Of a DNA stretch of 64,000 bases, positions 1-7,927 are shown one piece after another (position 1 is the first letter of the stretch; each line of letters starts with the position of its first letter). The notes below the pieces were generated by a model. It did not search any database and was not told the origin of the DNA. It saw only the letters and a program-made list of their open reading frames with translations. The position numbers and the translations under genes were made by a program. Source of the DNA: Streptomyces kaniharaensis (GTDB lineage Bacteria; Actinomycetota; Actinomycetes; Streptomycetales; Streptomycetaceae); the NCBI RefSeq assembly GCF_009569385.1, contig NZ_WBOF01000001.1, forward strand, positions 3,792,001 to 3,856,000. The letters run 5' to 3'.

Positions 1-121
1 CGACCAGACGTCCGGTCGTCAGGTCCTTCCGGATCGGGTTGTTGTCGATCCGTTCCATAAGTTCCGCATGCGTGCGGCGACGCTTCGCGTCGGTCGGCTG
101 TACGAAACCCGCAGCGGACAT
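1..121 (-). CDS. N-terminal fragment of an unidentified protein, cut by the window edge
   Basis: An ATG at 121 on the minus strand opens a frame that runs off the left edge after about 40 codons without a stop. A GGGAG Shine-Dalgarno lies 6 nt upstream of the ATG, which is why I accept it despite its length. The visible part starts MSAAGFVQPTDAKRRR, is basic and hydrophilic, and has no recognisable motif. It lies downstream of, and on the same strand as, the DUF5753 relict and the XRE operon, so it may belong to the same accessory island. Function unknown. Confidence 0.5.
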   Translation of the reverse strand, partial: MSAAGFVQPTDAKRRRTHAELMERIDNNPIRKDLTTGRLV

Positions 122-182
122 GGACGGCTCCCGTGACTCTCGGATCGTTTCGGCGAGTCACCAAATTACGGGCGCGTTGGGC

Positions 183-687
183 CTATTCCGATGCGCTTTC
201 CTGTTCCCGAAAGAACTCGTCTCGGACTCCATGGACCAGTGCGCGAATTTCATCTCCCGCCCCGGCTCGCAGCGCTGCGCCGTAGAGCCCAGGCGAGTTC
301 CACCGGGATTACTCCCAGCCGAACGTTTGGCAAACGGGAGACCGAGGCCAGGTGGTCGAGCTGCGTGGCCATAGCGTGCGCTGATACTAGCGGCCAAAGA
401 CAGGCCTGTTCCGTCAAAACAAAGGTGAAGTTCTTGGTGGCGTCGCGGAGCACGCTTGCCGTTCGAGCTTCTTGGCGATGACGTTCGAGTGATCGCCGGG
501 GATCAGGGCCAGACTGGCATTGACGTACTCCGGCGTCGCGAGCAGTCCGGTGATCATGGTCGGCAGGAAGTAGCGGAGTTCAGTTGAGGCCCTCGCCCTG
601 CTTCTTGTCCATGCCGTTTCGGCGGAGGGTTCTGGCGTCCTGCCACTCCGTACCCGCGATCCGTGTTGAATCCGGCCTGTCGTCCAT
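183..687 (-). pseudogene. Frameshifted relict of a DUF5753 (XRE-associated) regulator
   Basis: Three reading frames together reconstruct a DUF5753 C-terminal domain. From 687 one frame reads to NGMDKKQGEGLN and stops. A second frame then continues ELRYFLPTMITGLLATPEYV to about 455, and a third continues with the segment containing LVSAHAMATQLDHLASVSRL. The end, GDEIRALVHGVRDEFFREQ, is in yet another phase and closes at 183. The pieces line up in order with the intact neighbour (709-1542), including its GIRDEFFRES tail. The N-terminal helix-turn-helix is missing. I infer a decayed paralogue, left by duplication or by replacement of one allele with another, with at least two or three indels. 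Sequencing error in one indel cannot be excluded. Confidence 0.7.
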
Positions 688-708
688 CGCAACCCCTTGA
701 TATCCGTA

Positions 709-1542
709 TTATGACTCCCGGAAGAACTCGTCTCGAATTCCTTCGAGCAGTGCCCGCATGTCGTCCCCGTGAAGCGCCGCATCATCAAACCTGGAGAATG
801 TCGAAAGATAGAGGCCGACATCCCTTGGATCGCGAGTGGTGATCTCCGAATGGAATGTCTCAACAATGACCAGGCGATCGTCATGCATGCTGAAGCATGT
901 CATCGGGAAGTCCGGCATTGGCCTGGACAGGGGAAGAACTCCGATTGTCACATTGGGAAGCCTGGACAGTGAGACCAGGCGATCCAATTGTGTCGCCATG
1001 ACAGGGGGAGGGCAGATCCGCCACCGCAGCACGTGTTCGCAGATGACAAAATGAAACTCTCGGTGGCGGTCGTACAGGACGGCCTGGCGCTCCAGCCGGG
1101 CCGAGATTGTTTTTGCCTTGGACTCCGCAGGCAGCTCCGGGGGCAACGAGAACACGGCCGAGACGTACTCAGCGCTCTGGAGCAGCCCAGGAACCAGTTG
1201 CCCTTGGAACAGTCGGAGAAGGGTTGTCCGGGCTTCGATGGCCTTGATGGCATGCTGGTGCTTCCAGTGGCCGGTACGGCGGAGCTCCCGCCAGGCCGTC
1301 TCCTCGGTGGCTGCGCCGCGGGCTGCCTCTAGGAACTCGGCCTTGGCTTCGTCTGATATGCCGAGCGCAGTCAGGATGAGGTCCACGTCCTGCACGCTGG
1401 GCAGCGTCTTGCCGTTTTCGATCTTCGAAAGCTTGGCCGGAGACATGGAAGCCCTGCGGGCGACGGTCTCGGCTGTCTTGTCCGAGGTGATCCGCAGCGC
1501 CCGCAGGGCTTTGCCCAAGTCATTGTGCCGCTCCCCGCTCAA
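709..1542 (-). CDS. XRE-family regulator with DUF5753 domain
   Basis: About 277 aa. Residues ~5-65 form an XRE helix-turn-helix (SDKTAETVARRASMSPAKLS followed by KIENGKTLPS). The rest is the DUF5753 domain typical of streptomycete WhiJ-like regulators (GQLVPGLLQSAEYV, MATQLDRLVSLSRLPNVTIG). The open frame extends far upstream, but that part is antisense-like and overlaps the DUF6879 gene. I place the start at TTG 1542, which overlaps the preceding TGA (TTGA), so translation is probably coupled. In known pairs such a protein is antagonised by a small DUF397 partner; here the partner position is taken by DUF6879. Start assignment is moderate, domain identity strong. Confidence 0.8.
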   Translation of the reverse strand: MSGERHNDLGKALRALRITSDKTAETVARRASMSPAKLSKIENGKTLPSVQDVDLILTALGISDEAKAEFLEAARGAATEETAWRELRRTGHWKHQHAIKAIEARTTLLRLFQGQLVPGLLQSAEYVSAVFSLPPELPAESKAKTISARLERQAVLYDRHREFHFVICEHVLRWRICPPPVMATQLDRLVSLSRLPNVTIGVLPLSRPMPDFPMTCFSMHDDRLVIVETFHSEITTRDPRDVGLYLSTFSRFDDAALHGDDMRALLEGIRDEFFRES

Positions 1543-2042
1543 GCCGCCGTGTACTCCGCGAAGGACACGGCGTGCGCCAGAGCGATATCCCGATACTGCT
1601 GGTATTCGTTCAGACGGTCGTCCGGCAGCAGCTCGGCGCCGATGAACTGTCCTGAGTCGGTGTAGTGCATCCGGTAGACCCGGGCATCGTCGAACAGCCA
1701 GAAGTCGTGGTCGGGCAGTCCGGCCACCTCCTGTCGAGCTGTGTCGATGATGCCGATCGACTCGCCGGCCTTGACGTTGCCGGGGTATGCCGCCAACTCG
1801 TACCGGAGATAGTCCGACAGGGGAGACCGGAGGACGTGCACACGGGCCACCTGCTTGCCCAGACCCGTCATGGCGCGAACCCACGGGTTGTCGCAGCAGT
1901 CGGGCGGCAACCCTTTGCCTGCGAGGAAGTCCGCGAACTCTTCACGTTCCTCGTCAACGTCGTACACGGCCAGCGTTTCGAGTCGGAAGGCCGTTCGCTC
2001 GAACGTCTCGAAGAGACGGCCGAAGTCTTCACCCTTGAGCAC
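1539..2042 (-). CDS. DUF6879 family protein
   Basis: 167 aa, hydrophilic, with no signal peptide or membrane segment. It matches the DUF6879 pattern (GEDFGRLFETFERTAFRLET near the N-terminus, HDFWLFDDARVYRMHY in the C-terminal half) found beside XRE-DUF5753 genes in actinomycetes. The GTG start at 2042 has a GGAGGG Shine-Dalgarno 8 nt upstream, inside the end of the upstream 68-aa gene (14-nt overlap). Its stop overlaps the TTG of the XRE gene. The three genes therefore form a tightly coupled unit. Molecular function is not established; by position it could be the effector or antagonist of the XRE regulator. Confidence 0.8.
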   Translation of the reverse strand: MLKGEDFGRLFETFERTAFRLETLAVYDVDEEREEFADFLAGKGLPPDCCDNPWVRAMTGLGKQVARVHVLRSPLSDYLRYELAAYPGNVKAGESIGIIDTARQEVAGLPDHDFWLFDDARVYRMHYTDSGQFIGAELLPDDRLNEYQQYRDIALAHAVSFAEYTAA

Positions 2043-2235
2043 GGAAGTATCCCTCCAGGACCGCAGCGGGGATCACGACCGCAGACTCACCGTCGGGCAG
2101 GTTCAGCTCCGCCAGATGGTGAGGATCGGTGATCACGTATCCCTGGACCACGTAGTCCCCGTTCTCGGAGCCCCACAGTGTGGGGCAGTTCCCGTTCTTG
2201 CAGGACCCGTCCCCGGCCAGCCAACGCAGCATCAT
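2029..2235 (-). CDS. Small cysteine-containing protein upstream of DUF6879
   Basis: About 68 aa, beginning MMLRWLAGDGSCKNGNCPTL, with a CxxxxC pair near the N-terminus that could bind a metal or form a disulfide. The rest is acidic (VITDPHHLAELNLPDGESAV). A GGAGG Shine-Dalgarno lies 3 nt before ATG 2235 and 6 nt before ATG 2232. I prefer these to the further upstream ATG at 2271, which lacks one. It is the first gene of the operon and overlaps DUF6879 by 14 nt. Similar small proteins commonly accompany DUF6879 in actinomycetes as far as I recall; no function is known. Confidence 0.7.
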   Translation of the reverse strand: MMLRWLAGDGSCKNGNCPTLWGSENGDYVVQGYVITDPHHLAELNLPDGESAVVIPAAVLEGYFRAQG

Positions 2236-2390
2236 ATGCCTCCAGTTGCCAGTGGTTCCTGCCTTGGTCAATGCTCCCGACCCGCCAGGCGGAGGGTCAA
2301 GGATGTGATCTTTCCAAGACGGGAAAGCGGTTCAGTCTCCGCCCGGCCCGGCGGACAGCATGATGCCCGCGATCCCGGCTCGGACGGCGC

Positions 2391-2822
2391 TCACGCGGCG
2401 GCCACCTCGGGGGAGATGTGGCACCAGACGAACTTGCCGATGCCGCCGGCGCGCGGGCAGCAGCCCCACTGGGTGGCCAACTCCCGGACGAGGAGCAGGC
2501 CTCGGCCGGTCTCGTCGGACCCGGAGGCGGCACGCAGGCTGGGCTTCTCGCTGTCGGCGTCGTGCACCTCGATGCGGAGGGTGGCGTCCGGGATGAGGTG
2601 GAAACGGATGAAGATCAGGCAGTCGCGCGGGGTGCGGGCGTGCTGGACGGCGTTGGTGACGAGCTCGCTGAGCAGCAACTCGCCGGTGGGGAGCAGGTGT
2701 TCGCCGACGGGGAGCGGGAGGAGGAAGGAGCGGAGCTCCTGGCGGGCGGCTCGGGGGGACTTGTGGTGCCGGGGCAGCCAGCAGGTCTGCTCGGTGGGGG
2801 TGGGGGAGACGGTTTCAGGCAT
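2391..2822 (-). CDS. RsbW/SpoIIAB-like ATP-binding regulator
   Basis: 143 aa, single HATPase_c_2 domain. The N-box reads ELVTNAVQHA, the G1-like box VHDADSEKPSL, and the G2 region GRGLLLVRELATQWG. Streptomycetes encode dozens of such stand-alone ATPases, often next to WhiJ-like XRE and DUF397 genes (the abaA-type locus). They are thought to act as anti-sigma-like kinases, but no target is evident here. It is divergent from the XRE gene at 3050, with a 227-nt shared promoter region. A GAGGTGG sequence precedes the ATG. The protein has no membrane segment and is presumably cytoplasmic. Confidence 0.85.
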   Translation of the reverse strand: MPETVSPTPTEQTCWLPRHHKSPRAARQELRSFLLPLPVGEHLLPTGELLLSELVTNAVQHARTPRDCLIFIRFHLIPDATLRIEVHDADSEKPSLRAASGSDETGRGLLLVRELATQWGCCPRAGGIGKFVWCHISPEVAAA

Positions 2823-2948
2823 GGCGGGGCCACCTCTGGTTGGTCTGGGTGAGAGCGGCTGAAGAAGGCATGGGAATGCCCGGTGAAGAGCCCGCCATGA
2901 TCACTCTGTGTCGTGTAGCGGACTACGCCACGTAGCATGCTCCTGGTG

Positions 2949-2980
2949 ACTTCCATAGTGCAAGTCCCTACTTTGGAAGT
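2949..2980. promoter_or_regulatory. Inverted repeat, candidate operator of the XRE locus
   Basis: ACTTCCA (2949-2955) and TGGAAGT (2974-2980) form a perfect 7-bp inverted repeat separated by 18 nt, about 70 nt before the XRE start at 3050 and between the divergent ATPase and XRE genes. It could be an autoregulatory site. No experimental consensus is known to me, so this is inference from symmetry and position. Confidence 0.35.
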
Positions 2981-3049
2981 GATCAAAGATTGTTGTCACG
3001 GGCGGAGAGCGGCAGACTGGCACCGCACATATCGCTGGGAGGTCAACGC

Positions 3050-3919
3050 GTGCCCGTGAACAGGAATCCGACGGTCCGACAGCGGCGGCTCGCTCGAACG
3101 CTCAAGGAGATGCGGGTTGCTGCGGGGATGACGATCGCTCAATCGGCAAGGCAGCTGGCCTGCGCCGAGAGCAAGATCAGCCGGATCGAGGCCGCACAGT
3201 CCGGTATCAGGATCGTGGATCTCCGGCTGTTGCTCGACCTCTACGGCGTGACCGACCAAGCGACGCGAAGCCAGTTGGAGGACCTGTCTCGGGATGGGCG
3301 CCTGCGTGGTTGGTGGGACAGATACTCCGACACCCTGTCGCCGCTGTATGCCGACTACATCTCGCTGGAGGCGGATGCCTCCGATGCCTACAGCGTGGAG
3401 ACCTTCCTGATTCCGGGCCTCCTTCAGACGGAGGACTACACCCGGGCTGTCGTGCGGGCGCAGATAGAGGATGCCAGCGTTGAACAGGTGGAGCGACTGA
3501 CGAAGGTTCGGCTAGAGCGGCGGTCGGTGTTGAAGCGCCAATCTCCGCTTCGGCTATGGGTTGTGCTGTCGGAGTCCGTGCTGAAGCACCAGATCGGCGG
3601 GCGGGCGGTGATGCGCGAGCAACTCGACTACCTGGTCGCGATGGCAGATCGGCCCAACATCAACATCCAGGTGCTGCCGGAGAACTCGGATGTCCATGCC
3701 GCACTGTTCGGTCCACTTGTCATCCTGAGCTTCCCAGAGAGCACTGAGACGGACGTCGTGTACGTGGACGGCCTCCTCAGCACGCTCTACATCGAGGAGC
3801 CGGGAGAGGTCTTCAAGTACTCCAACCTGTTCCGGCGAGCGCTGGCCGAGTCTCTGCCTCGCAAGGAATCAATCGCGCTCATCGAGCGCATCGCGAAAGG
3901 AAAGCACAGCGATGAGTAG
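3050..3919 (+). CDS. XRE-family regulator with DUF5753 domain (WhiJ-like)
   Basis: 289 aa. An XRE helix-turn-helix occupies residues ~12-70 (MTIAQSARQLACAESKISRI) and is followed by the DUF5753 domain (ETFLIPGLLQTEDYTRAVV, REQLDYLVAMADRPNINIQV). I choose GTG 3050 because GGGAGG sits 7 nt upstream; the longer frame from 2990 has no ribosome site. The gene overlaps the DUF397 gene by 8 nt, the standard WhiJ/DUF397 arrangement in Streptomyces, where the pair has been described as a developmental regulator or as a toxin-antitoxin-like module. It is divergent from an RsbW-like ATPase, completing the usual three-part locus. Confidence 0.88.
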   Translation: MPVNRNPTVRQRRLARTLKEMRVAAGMTIAQSARQLACAESKISRIEAAQSGIRIVDLRLLLDLYGVTDQATRSQLEDLSRDGRLRGWWDRYSDTLSPLYADYISLEADASDAYSVETFLIPGLLQTEDYTRAVVRAQIEDASVEQVERLTKVRLERRSVLKRQSPLRLWVVLSESVLKHQIGGRAVMREQLDYLVAMADRPNINIQVLPENSDVHAALFGPLVILSFPESTETDVVYVDGLLSTLYIEEPGEVFKYSNLFRRALAESLPRKESIALIERIAKGKHSDE

Positions 3920-4133
3920 CATCCCGGAGGGTGCGGCCGCTGCTGACCTCATCTGGCGAAAGTCATCGTTCTCAGGCGCGCAGAGCAATTGTGTGGAGAT
4001 CGCGGTTGGCGACACCGGTGTTGTTCCGGTGCGGGACTCGAAGAACCCTGACGGGCCGGCTCTGCTCTTCCCGGCTGATGCTTGGGCTTCGTTCCTCGCC
4101 GGGGTCAAGGGCGGGGAGTTTCCGACCGACTGA
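3912..4133 (+). CDS. DUF397 partner protein
   Basis: 73 aa DUF397 protein with the typical core WRKSSFSGAQSNCVEIAVGD, a RDSKNPDGPAL motif and the FPADAWASFLAGVKGGEF ending. The start ATG lies inside the end of the XRE gene, implying translational coupling. In studied streptomycete pairs the DUF397 protein acts against the DNA-binding DUF5753 partner. It is followed directly by a strong hairpin terminator. Confidence 0.9.
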   Translation: MSSIPEGAAAADLIWRKSSFSGAQSNCVEIAVGDTGVVPVRDSKNPDGPALLFPADAWASFLAGVKGGEFPTD

Positions 4134-4142
4134 AACAACATT

Positions 4143-4177
4143 GGTGCCCCGCACGGGCTGTGGCCGTGCGGGGCACC
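4143..4177. terminator. Bidirectional hairpin terminator
   Basis: A 14-bp perfect stem (GGTGCCCCGCACGG at 4143-4156 with its complement at 4164-4177) with a 7-nt loop lies between the convergent DUF397 gene and nrdB. It probably ends both transcripts. Confidence 0.8.
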
Positions 4178-4195
4178 TCTGTCAGATCTTCGGGC

Positions 4196-5215
4196 TTAGA
4201 AGTCGTCGTCGAAGGAGACCGAGCCCTCGACGGCGACCTGGTACGCGGACACCCGGCGCTCGAAGAAGTTGGTCAGCTCCTGGACGTTCTGCAGCTCCAT
4301 GAAGCCGAACGGGTTGGTGGACCCGTACCGGATCGGCAGCCCCAGACGGGCCAGGCGCTGATCCGCAACGGCCTCCAGGTACTGGCGCATCGAGTCGGTG
4401 TTCATGCCGGCGAGACCGTCACCGCACAGGTCCTGGGCGAACTGGAGCTCGGCCTCGACGGCCTCCTCCAGCATCTCCGTGACCTGCTTGGCCATCTCGT
4501 CGTCGAAGAGGTCGGGCTCCTCCTCGCGGACGGTGTCCACCACCGACATGGCGAAGTCCATGTGCATGGACTCGTCGCGGAACACCCAGTTGGTGCCCGT
4601 CGCCAGTCCGTGCAGCAGACCCCGGCTCCGGAACCAGTACACGTACGCGAACGCGCCGTAGAAGAACAGGCCCTCGACGCACGCGGCGAAGCAGATCAGG
4701 TTGAGCAGGAACGCCCGCCTGTCCTCCTTCGTCTGCAGCGAGTCGATGTGGTCGACCGCGTTCATGTACTTGAAGCAGAACTTGGCCTTCTGCGCGATCG
4801 ACGGAATGTTCTCCACGGCGGCGAACGCGGCCGCGCGGTCCTCCGGGTCGGGCAGGTAGGTGTCCAGCAGCGTCAGGTAGAACTGGACGTGCACGGCCTC
4901 CTCGAACAGCTGGCGCGACAGGTACAGCCGCGCCTCCGGGGAGTTGATGTGCTTGTAGAGGCTCAGCACCACGTTGTTGGCGACGATCGAGTCACCGGTC
5001 GCGAAGAAGGCGACCAGGCGGCCGATCAGGTGGCGCTCGCCCTCGCTGAGCTTCGCCAGGTCGGCGACGTCCGAGTGCAGGTCCACCTCCTCGACCGTCC
5101 AGGTGTTCTTGATCGCGTCCCGGTACCGGTCGTAGAACGACGGGTAGCGCATCGGGCGCAGGGTCAGCTCGAAGCCGGGGTCGAGCAGCATCTTGCGGTC
5201 TTCGGGGGTGCTCAC
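4196..5215 (-). CDS. nrdB: Class I ribonucleotide reductase beta subunit
   Basis: 339 aa R2 subunit, which houses the diiron/tyrosyl radical centre that drives deoxynucleotide formation by NrdA. Iron ligands are visible as EEVDL (~42-46), EEAVHVQFY (E106, H109, probable radical Tyr113), the EGLFFYGAF segment and DESMHMDFA. The GTG start at 5215 overlaps the nrdA stop (GTGA), so expression is coupled. The longer upstream frame is antisense-like and rejected. In S. coelicolor a regulator gene nrdS follows nrdB; here a terminator and DUF397 follow instead, so nrdS is absent. Confidence 0.95.
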   Translation of the reverse strand: MSTPEDRKMLLDPGFELTLRPMRYPSFYDRYRDAIKNTWTVEEVDLHSDVADLAKLSEGERHLIGRLVAFFATGDSIVANNVVLSLYKHINSPEARLYLSRQLFEEAVHVQFYLTLLDTYLPDPEDRAAAFAAVENIPSIAQKAKFCFKYMNAVDHIDSLQTKEDRRAFLLNLICFAACVEGLFFYGAFAYVYWFRSRGLLHGLATGTNWVFRDESMHMDFAMSVVDTVREEEPDLFDDEMAKQVTEMLEEAVEAELQFAQDLCGDGLAGMNTDSMRQYLEAVADQRLARLGLPIRYGSTNPFGFMELQNVQELTNFFERRVSAYQVAVEGSVSFDDDF

Positions 5216-7641
5216 TGGCAGGCCTCGCAGGACTCGGGGTTCTCCAGGGAGCAGGCGATGGCGGCTTCCTGCTCCGGGGTGAGGGTCGGGGTGTTCACCG
5301 GCACGGGCGCGGCGGCGCGAGCGGCACCCGGCGCGGCCTGCGCGATGCGGGTCGCCGGGCGCGAGCGCAGGTAGTAGGTGGTCTTGAGACCGACCTTCCA
5401 CGCGTACGCGTACATCGAGCTGAGCTTGCCGATGGTCGGCGCGGCCATGAACAGGTTCAGCGACTGGCTCTGGTCGATGTACGGCATGCGGGCCGCGGCC
5501 AGGTCGATCAGCGCGCGCTGGGGCAGCTCCCAAGCCGTCCGGTAGAGCGAACGGACCTCGGCCGGCAGCCAGTTGAACTCCTGCACGGATCCGTTGGAGT
5601 CGCGCAGCGCGTCCCGGGTCTGCTGGTCCCAGACGCCGAGCTCCTTGAGCTCCCGCACCAGGTACGGGTTGACCTGCAGGAACTCACCGCTCAGCGTCTC
5701 GCGCTTGAACAGGTTGGAGACCTGCGGCTCGATGCACTCGTAGACGCCGGCGATCGAGGCGATGGTGGCGGTCGGGGCGATGGCCAGCAGCAGCGAGTTG
5801 CGCAGGCCGGTGACGGCGATCCGCTCGCGCAGCGCGCTCCAGCGGTCGGCCCACTGCGGGGCGGCCGTCGGGAAGTGGTCGATGTGCAGCTCGCCGCGGG
5901 CGGCGCGGGTCTCGCCGTAGGCCTCGTGGCGGCCCAGCTGCTCGGCCAGGTCGGCGGAGCGCTCGTACGCGGTGAGCATGATGCGCTCGGCGATGAGCGT
6001 GGACAGCCGCGCGGCCTCGGCGGAGTCGAAGTCGATCCGCAGCTTGAAGAAGACGTCCTGCAGGCCCATCACGCCGAGGCCGACCGGCCGCCAGCGGGAG
6101 TTGGAGGCGCCGGCCTCGGGGGTCGGGTAGAAGTTGATGTCCACCACGCGGTCGAGGAAGGTGACGGCGGTGCGCACGGTGGCGTCGAGCCGCTCCCAGT
6201 CCATCGCGCCGAGAAGATCGTCAGCGGACGCGCCGGAAGCCACGTGCGCACCGAGGTTGACCGACCCCAGGTTGCAGACGGCGGTCTCGGAGTCGTCTGT
6301 GACCTCCAGGATCTCGGTGCACAGGTTGGACGAGTGCACCGTACGGCCGGGCAGCGCGGTCTGGTTGGCGGCGCGGTTGGAGGCGTCCTTGAAGGTCATC
6401 CAACCGTTGCCGGTCTGCGCGAGGGTGCGCATCATGCGGGCGTAGAGGGTCTGCGCCGGGATGGTGCGGACGGCCTTGCCGGCCAGTTCGGCCTTGCGGT
6501 AGGCCTCGTCGAAGTCGGCGCCCCAGAGGTCGACCAGCTCGGGCACGTCGGCCGGGGAGAACAGCGACCAGTCCTCGTTGGCGTTGACCCGGCGCATGAA
6601 CTCGTCCGGGATCCAGTGCGCCAGGTTGAGGTTGTGGGTGCGGCGCGCCTCCTCACCGGTGTTGTCGCGCAGCTCCAGGAACTCCTCGATGTCCGCGTGC
6701 CAGGTCTCCAGGTAGACGCAGGCCGCGCCCTTGCGGCGGCCGCCCTGGTTGACCGCGGCGACCGAGGAGTCGAGGGTGCGCAGGAACGGGACGATGCCGT
6801 TGGACTTGCCGTTGGTGCCGCGGATCAGGCTGCCGCGGGAGCGGATGCGCGAGTAGGACAGGCCGATGCCGCCGGCGTGCTTGGAGAGGCGGGCGATCTG
6901 CGCGTAGCGGTTGTAGATCGAGTCCAGGTTGTCCAGCGGCGAGTCGAGCAGGTAGCAGCTCGACATCTGCGGGTGCCGGGTGCCGGAGTTGAACAGGGTC
7001 GGCGAGGAGGTCAGGTACTCCAGACGGCTCATCAGGCCGTACAGCTCGGCCACCTCGCGCACCGACTGCTCGCTGTCGCCGACCGCCAGGCCGCAGGCGA
7101 CGCGGAGCAGGAAGTGCTGCGGGGTCTCGACGACCTTGCGGGTGATCGGGTGGCGCAGCAGGTAGCGGGACTGCACGGTGCGCAGGCCGAAGTACTCGAA
7201 GCGGTCGTCGCCGTTGGCGTCGATCAGCGCGTCGAGGGCGGCGGCGTGCTTGGCGACGAAGGCGGCGGTGGTGTCGCCGATCAGGCCCTCGGCGTGGCCG
7301 ACGGCGACCGAGGCGGAGAAGGAGACCGCGCCCTGGCTGTTCGCCTCGTCGACGATCTCCAGGGCGAGCAGGCGGGCGGCGAGCTTCGAGTACTGCGGGT
7401 CCTCGGCGATCATCGACGCGGCGGCGTCCACGGCCAGCCCGCGCAGCTCGGCGAAGTCCGAGCCGGCGTGGCGCCCGCGCAGCGCGGCGGCGGCGACGTG
7501 GCCGGGGTCCACCTGGGGGAGATCGGCGCTGCGGTCGGTGAGCATCCGCAGGAGCGCGCCGCCGGGGTCGGAGACCGTCGGGTCGGCGGGGGCGGAGCCG
7601 GAGCCCTGGGCGGGCAGGGTTGCTGAGGCAGCGGTGGTCAA
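5212..7641 (-). CDS. nrdA: Class I ribonucleotide reductase alpha subunit
   Basis: About 809 aa catalytic subunit. Signature segments are MSSCYLLDSPLDNLDSIYN, KHAGGIGLSYSRIRSRGS, NLCTEILEV, CNLGSVNLGAHV and PTATIASIAGVYECIEPQ. The C-terminal redox pair CEAC (C805/C808) accepts electrons from thioredoxin. I place the start at TTG 7641, preceded by a GGAGAG ribosome site; sequence upstream of it is non-coding leader. The gene is cotranscribed with nrdB. The leader carries a cobalamin riboswitch and tandem NrdR boxes, so expression should fall when B12 is plentiful (when the B12-dependent class II enzyme can serve) and respond to dNTP levels. Confidence 0.95.
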   Translation of the reverse strand: MTTAASATLPAQGSGSAPADPTVSDPGGALLRMLTDRSADLPQVDPGHVAAAALRGRHAGSDFAELRGLAVDAAASMIAEDPQYSKLAARLLALEIVDEANSQGAVSFSASVAVGHAEGLIGDTTAAFVAKHAAALDALIDANGDDRFEYFGLRTVQSRYLLRHPITRKVVETPQHFLLRVACGLAVGDSEQSVREVAELYGLMSRLEYLTSSPTLFNSGTRHPQMSSCYLLDSPLDNLDSIYNRYAQIARLSKHAGGIGLSYSRIRSRGSLIRGTNGKSNGIVPFLRTLDSSVAAVNQGGRRKGAACVYLETWHADIEEFLELRDNTGEEARRTHNLNLAHWIPDEFMRRVNANEDWSLFSPADVPELVDLWGADFDEAYRKAELAGKAVRTIPAQTLYARMMRTLAQTGNGWMTFKDASNRAANQTALPGRTVHSSNLCTEILEVTDDSETAVCNLGSVNLGAHVASGASADDLLGAMDWERLDATVRTAVTFLDRVVDINFYPTPEAGASNSRWRPVGLGVMGLQDVFFKLRIDFDSAEAARLSTLIAERIMLTAYERSADLAEQLGRHEAYGETRAARGELHIDHFPTAAPQWADRWSALRERIAVTGLRNSLLLAIAPTATIASIAGVYECIEPQVSNLFKRETLSGEFLQVNPYLVRELKELGVWDQQTRDALRDSNGSVQEFNWLPAEVRSLYRTAWELPQRALIDLAAARMPYIDQSQSLNLFMAAPTIGKLSSMYAYAWKVGLKTTYYLRSRPATRIAQAAPGAARAAAPVPVNTPTLTPEQEAAIACSLENPESCEACQ

Positions 7642-7804
7642 GGCGCTCTCTCCTGGCGGCGATCGGCGGCGGTGATCGGGGCACCGGGCCGTCCGGGGCA
7701 GGGGCGCACGGCGCGGGGCGCAAGCGGCGTCCGCGCGACGGTGGCATCCCCGGCCCGCCCGCGAGGCCCGGAAGGTACTGCTGGTGCTGCCGGCCTCTGC
7801 GGGA

Positions 7805-7925
7805 GGGCCTGTGGCACACCGTCGGCAGGTACTCGGACTCGCGGGCACGGCTCGTGGAGCCGTCCGCACACCGCTGCGGGGCAGTCCCGGACTCCCACCG
7901 GGTTCCCCTGCGTCGACAGCAGGGA
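7805..7925 (-). promoter_or_regulatory. Cobalamin (B12) riboswitch of nrdAB
   Basis: Read on the minus strand, the leader contains GCAGGGGAACCCGGTGGGAG followed by TCCGGGACTGCCCCGCAGCG (about 7912-7870). This is the conserved core of cobalamin riboswitches. Further 3' lies the B12 box CGAGTCCGAGTACCTGCC (about 7841-7821). Spacing and order match the family. A B12 riboswitch controlling nrdABS is established in S. coelicolor. About 160 nt of GC-rich leader separate it from the nrdA start and presumably form the expression platform. Boundaries are approximate. Confidence 0.88.
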
Positions 7926-7927
7926 TG

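Noticed and set aside
3050..4133. Calling the XRE/DUF397 pair a proven toxin-antitoxin system
   Set aside because: Architecture alone cannot establish toxicity; the same families act as developmental regulators.
5875..7626. 583-codon plus-strand frame over nrdA
   Set aside because: Antisense shadow of nrdA with no recognisable domain.
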